Assembly: GCA_049999725.1 (NCBI GenBank)
Contig: JBNGIS010009024.1
Coordinates: 1-30,426 of the forward strand
Direction: 5' to 3'
From: Haplomitrium mnioides
Taxonomy: Eukaryota > Marchantiophyta > Haplomitriopsida > Calobryales
Length of the DNA stretch: 30,426 nt
Positions 9,393 to 18,600 of the stretch are shown piece by piece. Position 1 is the first letter of the stretch. The number at the start of each line of letters is the position of its first letter. Under the pieces are notes generated by a model. That model was not told the origin of the DNA. It searched no databases and saw nothing but the letters and a program-made list of their open reading frames with translations. Position numbers and translations under genes: made by a program.

Positions 9393-11442
9393 CATTGTCA
9401 GCACAATAGACTCTACAACAATTATTTTTTGTCGCATGTACTCAATCCGCACAACAACTTGAGAAGCTCTTGGGTCATCTGTTTGCATTCTTCTTTCTAC
9501 ACTCACAAATGTTTCCGTACAAATCTTCTTATATCGATTCTAAAGGCCCGCTGAACGCATCGTTTTTTTTTTTTTGCTTTCTCTATATTCTAACTGTTTT
9601 TTTGTCCTTCTCTATTCCTTCATTTTTCCTCTCAAAGGCTTTTTCCCACACGCATTGGGGCACGTGAAGCCTCACAACCCTAGCTGGCCCAGTCAATATC
9701 CCTCTTCATCTCATTGTTTTTTCTTTGACACCCGCGCAGATAGCTTCTTCTCTGTTTGGCAACCTCATTTCCTCTTGCGACGGTACGGGTGATAGCTTCT
9801 TCTTTGCTTGGCAACATCACTTCTTCCTGCAGCGTTGCGGGTGATCTCCTTTTCTCTGTTCGACGACCTCCTCACAGCTACCACAACATTAGCTTGCTTC
9901 TGTCTCTATTCATCAACCCCAGCGAGCACCACAACATCTTGTGCTTGCCCGCGATCGACTTGCATTGTATCATTCTTGTTTGCCTCTTTTGTCCCTTGCC
10001 TATGACGGACTGAAGCTATCCATCCTCCTTTCTCTTCGATAGCAACATCTACCAGGTTGGTTTTTTTCTTTTCTTTTTGTTTCCATTGCTACACTTCTAT
10101 ACTAACCTTTCACTTGCTCGTGAACTATCGTTCTCTCTTATTTTTATTCTATTTGTGGTTCTTCGTGAGATTTGCGTTTTCTACTTCTCATTGATGGGAA
10201 CCATCCATCACAGGCAACAATAACATTAGGTATACCCGTTCTTCTTCGACACTATGGTATATAGGCTTGCTATTCCACCCCTATACTTAACTTTTTTTCA
10301 TTCTTTCCTCTTACCTTTTTTTTTCTTTTCATTCCTCTTTAACACTGGAGGATAAGCACACGAGCTTAGCACCTTCTCATTGTTCTCCTTTCCATTCTTG
10401 ATTTACCCTCTTTCCTACTTGTGCTTCTCTACTGTCCCTCAACGACAACCCACATGTCTTTCACGTCAGAAGCATCATCACGGACCAGGGAGAGACAAAA
10501 AATTTCTACACTTACCTGACATCGAACCCCTAATACTATCTAACATCTATGTGTGACTTCAATATAAGACACCTCCCCATTTTTGTCTACTCCCATAGTG
10601 TACGATTTCAACTCATCTACCTAAGCAACAACGCAAACCTCAGTGATTTCAACTCCTCTCTGAACGACATAGTTACATCTACCTTCGGTGAGAGATACTT
10701 TCACACAGGCTGCTACACGTAGCTATATCAACATTCAACAGAAGGGCAATCTGCATCTTGCTACTTCAATTTCTTTCACTTTATTTTCCAAAATACCAAA
10801 GGTTCAATCTTCTCAATCCACCTCTTGCTTATTTTTGATTGATTCTTCTCTTTTATGAATGAAGTTAACCCTCATAGGAGACACACTCTTTGATTCTAAA
10901 ATATTTCTAGCAGAGACTACAAGCGACTTATGCTAACCCAAAACCTTGACCCTTGTTACCTCCATGAACAAAACCCACTATCTGGCCATACTTGCAACAC
11001 TTCTTATCTCTTCATTTTTCTAGAATCAGTGTTGTAGAGCGGCACAACAACGATCGTGGGAACTAGGCTCATACACAGAAAATTTCTTGGAGAACACACT
11101 CAATGCCTACCAGTAGGAGTAGATACACATTCATACAGGTCAATCTAATTATCTATTAGAAATATCAATTTCTCATTTATTTTTCGGTACTATATACCAA
11201 TTGACTCGCATTAAGTCGATTCTTTTGTGTTTTTTCATTTCAGATTTTCATTTTTCCACTTAAAAACAAAAAAAACATAAACATGTACATGGGTCTGTGA
11301 TTGACTGAATTTCGGATCGATCACCAGTCTGTACAAAGTACAAAACAATCGCCGCCCTGACCTAGTCATTGCATTCGCTAGATATTCTGGTCACCTCACT
11401 CATTCATGGGTTTTCCCAAAAAAACATAGCACATACCTACAA
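9393..11442 (+). other. Long pyrimidine-rich leader of copia B
   Basis: About 2,050 bases lie between the LTR and the gag ATG. The strand is strongly C/T-rich (T runs near 9562, many CTTCTTC and CCTCTT words), which creates several short chance frames that do not resemble proteins. No TGGTATCAGAGC-type primer site follows the LTR; a small dyad ATTGT-CAGC-ACAAT occupies 9394-9407. A 52-bp tandem repeat lies at 9739-9875. The leader could be part of the family design or include older insertions; I see no LTR-like boundary inside it. Confidence 0.6.
9739..9875 (+). repeat. 52-bp tandem repeat, about 2.6 units
   Basis: Units start GATAGCTTCTTCTCTG (9739), GATAGCTTCTTCTTTG (9791) and GATCTCCTTTTCTCTG (9843), exactly 52 bases apart, followed by TTxGxCxAC-type text. 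Because 52 is not a multiple of three, the units fall in different frames, which argues against a protein repeat. Confidence 0.85.
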
Positions 11443-12033
11443 ATGGCATCTCTAGCATCTTTAAAATTCCAAGCACTGAGATTGGATGGCTCCAATTATT
11501 CATCATGGTTACTTGATGTCACAACATACATGACATCCAAGGGCATCCGCGAAATACTCAACATGAATGACGAGATAAGCCCTCGTGATGCAGCCAAAGT
11601 CCTCATTCTAACTCAACACTATCTAGTGGAACCTCTAAGACTCCAATACCATAACTACAATAGCCCCCATCTACTTTGGGAAGAATTGAGACTTAGATTT
11701 GACCATCTGACAAGTATATCGCTTCCTTCAACGAGACACAACTAGATTAATCTTTGCATTCAGGACCATACGTCCATAGTCAATTACAATAGTGAATTGT
11801 TCCACATTGTCTCACAATTGGCAATCTGTGGTCACCCCGCGATCGACGAAGAGCAAATAGAGAAGACTCTATCGACTTTCCTTGTGAGCAATCTCATTAT
11901 AGCATCACAATATCGCAACATGCGATTCACTCGATACTCTGAACTTATAACATACATGCTACTAGCATCAACTCCTCATGGAAAATGCAAAGAAATGACC
12001 TCTAGGGTCTGCCACACCTCCATAGAACCCTAA
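11443..12033 (+). pseudogene. gag: Copia gag (capsid part), one in-frame stop then loss of frame
   Basis: The start is the ATG in AAATGGCATC, the first good context after the leader. The N-terminus reads MASLASLKFQALRLDGSNYS, then SWLLDVTTYMTSKGI. This is the typical opening of plant copia Gag (UBN2/retrotran_gag class), which forms the particle shell around the RNA. A TAG at 11743-11745 interrupts the frame; the same frame continues through HIVSQLAICGHPAIDEEQI, in the capsid region, to a TAA at 12031-12033. The nucleocapsid tail then appears in another frame (12089-12346), so at least one indel lies between. Intact copia Gag would be a single frame through to the zinc knuckle. Confidence 0.8.
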
Positions 12034-12088
12034 ATCACACTTTACAAGGAATGGACAATATCTCTGCTCCAGAAACAGAAATTTTTCT

Positions 12089-12358
12089 AGAGGCAGAGGA
12101 AGGGGATACTCCAGATTTAGGGGGAGCAACACCTGCCCGAACACTAGTCGACCTTCGATCTCCAACAACAAGGATTGACATATCTAACGTCACACATCGA
12201 CGACACAAAAATGCGCTCAACAGAGCACATGGACCAATAGAGGAGGCATGCAACCCAATAGAGGTCGACGAACTCATTCTAGTTCGCGCCAATCGCAGAC
12301 AACCTGCAATTGATGTGGCACTCAAGGCCACACCCAGCCTACTTGCAAGGTAGCCGCG
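12089..12358 (+). pseudogene. gag: Copia nucleocapsid tail with CCHC zinc knuckle, cryptic frame
   Basis: Read in the frame that begins at 12089 the text is RGRGRGYSRFRGSN, a basic Arg/Gly-rich stretch. It ends in a C-x2-C-x4-H-x4-C knuckle at 12305-12346 (Cys codons at 12305, 12314 and 12344, His at 12329). A TGA at 12311-12313 sits between the first two cysteines, and further stops lie upstream. The knuckle binds element RNA in copia particles. This frame differs from the capsid frame by one base. The longest open frame over this stretch (12051-12353) is in a third frame and resembles nothing. Confidence 0.7.
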
Positions 12359-12600
12359 CACCTAGCACGCCTATACCAACAAAGCATTAAACCTCACAAT
12401 AATGAGGTACATGGTAACGTATTGGAATTGACAGACATTGATGTTATATCCATCGTACAACCTACATCCTGAGAGTCACATGAATCACCCCTCTCTTCAA
12501 AACTAGGAAAACAATTCTGAGATAACTTGCATTGTAAATAGCGGATCTTTGCACACTATATTGCAAAACCAAAAATACTTCTCATCGATTAAACCTTCTT

Positions 12601-13244
12601 TCATGCCTATGACTACGATCACTGACCACAATCAAATTGAAGAAGAACATGGTCCAGCCACTGTACTCTTTCCAAACGGCACCAAATTGGATATCTAATC
12701 TGCCATTTATGCATCTGTAGCAACCAAAAACCTCATCAGTTTCAGAGATATACGACAAAACGGTTTCCGCATTCAAATCGGGCTTTTTCACGACACTGAA
12801 GTACTCCATATCTTGAGTCCAACAACAACATGCTTTGATATACAAGAATCATTCTTGTTGTCCCCACCTGGCTTGTACACTACCAAAATATGCTCACATC
12901 ATGTCTCTACGACACCAATCTCTGCATCCCTCACATGGCACAACCGCATGGGACATCCCGACTGAGATATGTTCTATCACATCAAAAACAATAGCAAAAG
13001 CATTCCACAAAACGTGCATCCCTTGCCATTGAATACCCCATGCTTAGCATGCGCACAAGGAAAACTGAGAATAGCACCTTCTAACAACAAAACATCGATC
13101 ACGATTCCTCGATTCCTCGAGAGAATCCACGTTGATATCTATGGACCTATCAATCCACCTTTGGGACCCTTCCAATACTTCATAGTCACTATTGATGCAT
13201 CATCCAAATGGTCACAAGTATCCCTACAAATGAAAGGACCCTGC
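12601..13244 (+). pseudogene. pol: Copia protease-to-integrase remnant: pre-integrase zinc finger and integrase start
   Basis: Frame 3 reads LFPNGTKLDI, then a TAA (12696-12698), then ATKNLISFRDIRQNGFRIQ and PPGLYTTKI, the usual link between copia protease and integrase. The GAG-pre-integrase zinc finger follows as WHNRMGHPD...CLACAQGK, with a TGA at 12963-12965 inside it. The integrase begins with IPRFLERIHVDIYGPI, which holds the first catalytic Asp, and FIVTIDASSKW. It stops abruptly at 13244, where a solo LTR is inserted. The protease active site is not recognisable upstream in 12359-12600. The remaining integrase core (second Asp and Glu) is not found on the far side of the insertion. 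Confidence 0.82.
13240..13244 (+). repeat. Probable target duplication of the solo LTR, left (CCTGC)
   Basis: CCTGC before the LTR matches CTTGC at 13763-13767 at four of five positions. The one difference is C/T and fits decay. Confidence 0.65.
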
Positions 13245-13356
13245 TGTAACGGTTACTAACTTTAGTAAGCCATAGCTAAAAATAATGTCAATTATGTCTA
13301 GAAAGCTATTGCTAAGTTAGAGTAGCAAAAAGCAATTGCTATTATACAGAGATAGA

Positions 13357-13492
13357 CACGTGGCACGAGGAGAGAAAGTCAACGAATTAAAGTGAAAGAG
13401 GGAGTCTAGATAGACTACTTTAAAAGAGGATGAGGACATGTGGCAAGCGGAGAATTAAAGTAAAGAGAAGGTTCTAAAGATAAGGACACGTG
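13357..13492 (+). promoter_or_regulatory. Three spaced G-box/ABRE-like motifs in the solo LTR
   Basis: GACACGTGGCA occurs with CACGTG at 13357-13362, as the variant CATGTG at 13437-13442, and again as CACGTG at 13487-13492. Each is followed by a GGAGA...AAAGT-type purine stretch, so they form an imperfect repeat. ACGTGGC is the plant ABRE/G-box core bound by bZIP factors. The motifs lie 130-265 bases upstream of the TATA box. Confidence 0.6.
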
Positions 13493-13622
13493 GCAGAAGG
13501 AGAACAAAAGTAAAGGGTGGTCCAATTAGAGTGAGAGAGAAAAGAGGGGTCCAATTAGAAGAGGATAGAAAAGGAACCAATGGGGTTCCTCCACCTATGT
13601 AAGCAAAGTGCTTTCTCTCAAG

Positions 13623-13630
13623 TATATAAA
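13623..13630 (+). promoter_or_regulatory. TATA box of the solo LTR
   Basis: TATATAAA in AAGTATATAAAGAAGG, about 130 bases before the LTR end. Confidence 0.65.
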
Positions 13631-13762
13631 GAAGGGAGAGTGCCTTGTTTGGCATCTCTTACCTTGTGGGTTCTTGAAGTTCTTGTGCGCTTCTCTTATG
13701 CTAACTTGTATGTGTTGTACTTGTGCTAACTTGTGTGTGTAATGTGGGTGTGTAGTGTTACA

Positions 13763-13767
13763 CTTGC
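13763..13767 (+). repeat. Probable target duplication of the solo LTR, right (CTTGC)
   Basis: Matches CCTGC at 13240-13244 with one transition difference. Confidence 0.65.
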
Positions 13768-13969
13768 ACAATGCCATTCAAGGACCTTTAGTCTAGCCAG
13801 TAAATTCGCTGAGCACGCAACATTTCATATGACCTTTAGTCCTACATACATACAAGCTGCATTAGCAACACCATAGTGGACCTTTTGCTCCCCATCATCA
13901 AAGTATACGACATGAAAATGTGAAGTTGGAAAAGCATTATATTAATGCATCTAGATCACTAATTGATCA

Positions 13970-15065
13970 ATCAGGAGCAGCAATTCAAGTCCTAAGAATG
14001 ATATATCGACTCAAATAGAGTGGTAGAAATTTGTACGAGAGATTCAAATCAGAAATGGTAGCACTGAATTTTACAAATGATGACATTGCTCCATGTCTGT
14101 TCATGAAACACTAGGACTCTAAATAGATTGTAGTTGCACTTTATGTAGACAACGTAAATATTTTTGGCACAGAAATACTAGCAGCCAACACAATTGCCAA
14201 ACTCAAAGACATATTTGAAATATGAGACATCAGAGAACCAAATCTTTGTCTCAGCATTCAATTCGAGCATCTACCTGATGGAATTCTTCTCCACTAGTCT
14301 ACATACATAGCTAAGATCCTCAAACAATTCAATATGGATAATGCTCATCCAACAAGCACTTCCATGGAAATGAGATCTTCAGACCTGACCAAAGACATGT
14401 TTGGAAAACAAAAGGAACACGAACAAACTCTAGGGCTAGAAAAACCATACCTCTTGGCAATCATAGCTCTCATGTACCTTGCAAATCAAACTAGACCTTA
14501 CATATCTTTTGTAGTGAACATGCTTACAAGACACAACTCCTAGCCTACCATTCGCCACTGGAATGGACTCAAACGCATTTTCAGAAACATGAAAGGTACA
14601 AAAGATATGGGACTCTTCTTCCCTAAAAATGCACCAAATGAAATTTTTGGTTATGCCGAGGCTGGATATTTATCCAATCCTGATGACGTAAAGTCTCAAA
14701 TAGGATACGTCTTCCTTAAAGGAAGCACCGCTATCTCACGGAAAAGCACTAAAAAAACCATTACGACTACCTCGACTAACTATGTAGAAATCATAACACT
14801 CTATGAGGCTAGTCTATAATAATATACGAGGAAAATCGACCATGCGTCGACCAAATTGCTCAAGGATTTAAGAATTAAGCACATTGTCCCTAAATTCTTC
14901 TACACCCATGAGAAACACGGTGACAAAATAAATGTTCAATGGATAGCAAGCAAGGATAATAGAGCAGATATCTTCACCAAACCCTTGCCACTTGCTCTAC
15001 ACATAGCACATACTCAAGGGTTTGTTTTAAGAAGATTATTTGAACTTCACCAAAATAGCAAATAA
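13970..15065 (+). pseudogene. pol: Copia RT C-half and RNase H, heavily damaged
   Basis: One frame carries the homologue of element A's pol end: AIQVLRMIYRLK, RFKSEMVALNFTNDDIA, then the polymerase motif, which reads YVDN (14142-14153) where A has YVDD. Stops interrupt it at about 14020, 14113, 14122, 14224, 14296, 14541 and 14817. RNase H starts with YAEAGYLSN (Asp to Glu at 14658-14660) and SQIGYVFL. Compared with A, about 73 bases are missing after 14813. A short out-of-frame piece reads YEENRPCVDQIAQGF, and about 11 more bases are then lost. The two losses sum to 84 and restore the frame through RIKHIVPKFF and ADIFTKPLP to the TAA at 15063-15065. The N-terminal RT half is absent; 13768-13969 shows no convincing RT text. 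Confidence 0.88.
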
Positions 15066-15194
15066 GGATTGCTTAGACTATTTTTTTGTTCTTTAGTTAT
15101 GAAGATCAAAGCTTGCAAATTTAGTCATTTCTTTTTGAAACTATCTAACTTGTCTGAAATGTCATGCAAGTCATCATGATATGAGCATATTATA

Positions 15195-15246
15195 TTTGAA
15201 GCTAACATCATTTTTCAGCATTTGAAGCTAACATTATTTTTCAGAC
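15195..15246 (+). repeat. 26-bp tandem duplication
   Basis: Two adjacent units beginning TTTGAAGCTAACAT and containing ATTTTTCAG, with about three differences. Confidence 0.85.
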
Positions 15247-15387
15247 AAATCTCTAGGATATAAGTACGAAGGACCCAACAACACCACATATTAGCTTTAC
15301 TATCAAAGCAAAATTTTGATGTTGACACTTTATTGTTTACACACACACTCCACACACTATAGTATGTTCATGCATATGAATTATAAG

Positions 15388-15440
15388 GTGGCACTCTTTC
15401 TCTGGGAAGAAAGCGGGAGGGTTTTAATGAGACCACACAT
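15388..15440 (+). promoter_or_regulatory. Conserved copia 3' box with small hairpin (copy B)
   Basis: Starts GGTGGCACTCTTTC and ends GGTTTTAATGAGACCACACA, as in element A at 1498-1548. The hairpin arms CTTTC (15396-15400) and GAAAG (15409-15413) and the 8-nt loop length are kept, while the loop sequence has changed. Confidence 0.6.
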
Positions 15441-15512
15441 AAATAGGATTTCAAATAGGACTTACATAGCAAATAATCCTAGAATGAGTGATTACTAGAA
15501 GAAGAATCAGCT

Positions 15513-15521
15513 AAGGAGAAG
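15513..15521 (+). promoter_or_regulatory. Polypurine tract of copia B
   Basis: AAGGAGAAG directly before the TGTTATAG start of the 3' LTR. Confidence 0.8.
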
Positions 15522-15629
15522 TGTTATAGAGACATATATATACCCTATGTAAGTAGGTTATACAACACTCAGTCTATTCATTCATATAGAGACTCCCATG
15601 TGTGTGTGTGCGGTGCTCATGCAATAACA
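15522..15629 (+). repeat. 3' LTR of copia B (108 bp)
   Basis: Aligns gap-free with 9285-9392 at about 96 of 108 positions. It ends ATAACA and is followed by the target duplication. Confidence 0.93.
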
Positions 15630-15634
15630 ACAGT
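15630..15634 (+). repeat. Target-site duplication of copia B, right (ACAGT)
   Basis: Exact match to 9280-9284. Confidence 0.93.
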
Positions 15635-18600
15635 ATAATTAATTACATCAATATTGAAAATTTCATGTTCTTGGACAATAACCCAAAAACAAAAATAATT
15701 TTATGATCTTAAGTACTTGCATCTTATTCAAAGACAATGTGCGATAACTATGTTATGCCAACCTATCTGCCTTTCCAATGTTGTGATTGGTACTTGTAGA
15801 CCCTACTATTTGTCCATCCAATGTAGACTATGAGCTTTTAAATGTTTGTTTATACAAGTATTACATTTTAAAGCGACTATTGTACTAGCATCAAGAGAGA
15901 GTTTCACTTTGTATTCTATAGAAAATATTTTTGATGTTGAATGTGTTGGGTTTATGCCAACTTTTGTGAAAAAAAGCTAAGTTGTTGGCAAATGAACACA
16001 ATATTAACTAGGAAGACAAAAAATCATGAAAAATATATAGCAAATAAGAACTTGTTGAAAATATTTTGTGGACCACAAAGTTTAGAAATTAGTTGCTTTG
16101 AATGATGAGAAGGTTGACAAGATTCGTATAAACACTAGAAGCATTCTAAATCACGACCATCTCTTCAAATTTCTCTTGAGACAGACCATGTTTGGGCTCT
16201 TCAAAATCAAGTTATCTTAATCCACATTAAGTTTTAGCTAATTGATCAAAGAGGTTGTTGCTTGGTTCAAAAATAAAATAATTTTCGAGAATATTGTTGT
16301 GAAATTGATGAACCTAAATAATTGGCTGTTGAAACTAGCCTTTGATTTGAACATTGACAACTAGAGATCTCTCCAATGAGGAAACAGTTGTGTTGAAGCT
16401 ACCACAAAAGATAGCAAATAAGAAAACAAGTTTGAACCAAATGGCCAACAAATGAGAAAAGATGAAGGCTTTTTTGAAGGTGCAAATATTGTTCTAGAAA
16501 TTAGTGCAATGCAAGGATTGGAAGAAACCCAATAAAATGCTCCTAAAAGAAAGCAAGTTGGCAAAGGTCAAGGCATTTATGTTGATTTTGAAAGAACAAG
16601 CATTTTTCAAAACATTTAATTCCATTGTCTTGAGTAGTTTAGTGATTGTCCAACCACTTGCTAACATTGTTATCAACATAATGAGCATTACAATAAAGTG
16701 ATTAATAGATCTCTTCTAATTTTCCAAAATGATTGAAATAGTCATTTTGTGTAAATTGAAAAATAGACTTCTAGTTTTTTCTTGTAGAAGAAAGACTAAT
16801 TATATTATGTTTATTTTCTAATTGAAATAATTGTCAAATGCTAGAGTCAAACTAATTGGCCAAATACTCTTCCATAAACTCGGACTAGCAACACAAACTT
16901 TGGAAAAACATTTCTTCTAAATAAAATCATTTGCATTGTTGCTTACACTAACATGAAACATGTGGAAAGAGAAAGAAGAATTTCGATGCAAAAGAGGACA
17001 AAGATGTGATACTAAAGAAGACTTGAATTCTTGAGTATTTTGAAAAATTTGCAAGCAATCTAGTAGAGGTACCAAAGAAGGGGGAGCATTAAGCTTAGGC
17101 AACCAAAATAGTTGCACACACAAAACTTGCAAGTTGGATTAATTTTAAAGGTACCACATCAAAGTACCATATTTAGTGTGGAGATATGTTGGGAACACAA
17201 GTATTCCAACAAGAAAAGGCTATCATATTGGCCAATGCCCACATTCCTTATGGATTCAATTTGACTTAAGCAACAAAAAATGACACTACTTTCAAAATAT
17301 ACCATACTATTGAAATGGTGCGAATTTTTAGGCTTAACACCAGAGTTCACTTACAATAATGAAGTGGAGGTTGGAATTTGGTGAGTATTTTACTCTAGTT
17401 ATTTGATCTTTGGTTAAAAAATAATGATTGATCAACGACTTCTCAACAAAACATGATTGGTCAATGACCACTTGTTTTTTAACCTCAAATGTTAGCCAAC
17501 TTTCTTGGTTGTTTAGATTTTTTGTGAGGAGAGATCAACCAATTCACATTCTTGTTATTTTGAACTATGAGAGTGATTATGAATTCATGCTTTTTGTATG
17601 GAAATTGGAATTGGCCTTGCTACTTTGCTTGACATGAATTATTGGTAGACAACTTTTACTTTTTTTGTAAAAATTGAGTGATATCTAGATCACTTCTAGC
17701 TTTAAAAAAGTATATTGACCATGTATTTTATTCTCAAGAGTGAATAGCTAGCCACTCTAAAAGAACTTTTTACTTTATTTTTTACTCTTTGTATAAATTA
17801 ATTGCATGTGTTGTTTGTTCTAATTAGATTATCATATTTTTTCTCTTTGATAACATCTAGAAGCCCAATATCAAGCTCCACATTAAAGGGAATTGATTGG
17901 CATGGAGTTTTGAGATATGGACAATTTGGTACCACTAATCTAATGGAGCTAGTTTAGAATATTTGCTTGATTTTTTTCAAGGCAAAGACAAGTAGAACAT
18001 AGTAAGGTCTAGTTGTGTTACCAATAAGTGCATATACGTCAATATATTTGTCAAACCTTACAAAAAGCCACTTAAATCTATGATTGGTTTGTCAAGAATT
18101 TTTTCTTCTCTAATGACAAGGTGCTAGATCTCCATATAGGTTTGGAATCTTTCACCTACGGCTTTTTCCATACAATGAAAAATGTAGTTGTTATTAGGAG
18201 ACAAGTGGGACTAGAGTTGGGCAATATAGAATAGATGTTCCACCTCTAATATATAACTTTTTGGTACAAGTTGTACAAACAAAATTTTTTTTAGAGGATG
18301 AAGTTGAGAGTTACAAAGCAGTTCAAGAGAAGAAATATGACAAAGATGCAAAATTTAATCCTAAAGAAAAGATTGGCAATCAAGCTGAAGATACTATCAA
18401 CCTTAAACAGTTGAAAAAGAAGACATAGTAATCCACCTAGTAGAAAGAGATGAGTTAGTACCCCTTTTGGTGGGAAGAGATGAGGTAATAGAAGTAGATA
18501 TATCAAAGAAGAGAAAGAATTCAATTTCTAGCTCAAGAGTTGAACTTGGACATGCTTGTTATTTTAGAACAATAGGGCATAGGGAGGAGCCCTGCTTCTA

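Larger units (their letters stand above)
13245..13762 (+). repeat. Solo LTR (518 bp) inserted in copia B integrase
   Basis: It begins TGTAAC and ends GTTACA, a perfect 6-bp terminal inverted pair, and is flanked by a 4-of-5 target duplication. It has no coding content and no primer site or purine tract beside it. A TATA box (TATATAAA) is at 13623-13630 in the right position for an LTR promoter. Three G-box/ABRE-like words and a repeated GGTCCAATTAGA pair sit upstream of the TATA box. The LTR is unrelated by eye to the LTRs of A, B or C. It interrupts the coding text of B, so it arrived after B. The partner full element is not in the window. Confidence 0.85.
15066..15521 (+). other. 3' noncoding region of copia B
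   Basis: Non-coding. It contains a 26-bp tandem duplication (15195-15220 and 15221-15246, starting TTTGAAGCTAACAT), the conserved 3' box, and the purine tract. Confidence 0.7.
9285..15629 (+). mobile_element. Ty1/copia retrotransposon B, full span, non-autonomous and internally deleted
   Basis: Two 108-bp LTRs in the same orientation bound the element, with TGTTAT...ATAACA ends and a perfect ACAGT duplication outside. The inside reads: ~2.05-kb leader, gag, nucleocapsid tail, protease-to-integrase remnant, a foreign solo LTR, RT C-half, damaged RNase H, 3' box and purine tract. By eye the two LTRs differ at about 12 of 108 sites, ten of them transitions, which means an old insertion. Order (integrase before RT) and motifs are copia-type. 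No part of the protein set is intact. Confidence 0.93.

Noticed and set aside
9321-10013. Several 60-85-codon frames in the copia B leader
   Set aside because: They follow the pyrimidine bias and a 52-bp repeat that is out of codon phase.
12051-12353. 100-codon plus-strand frame and the 108-codon minus-strand frame opposite it
   Set aside because: Real Gag homology (RG-rich tail and CCHC knuckle) lies in another frame of the same DNA.
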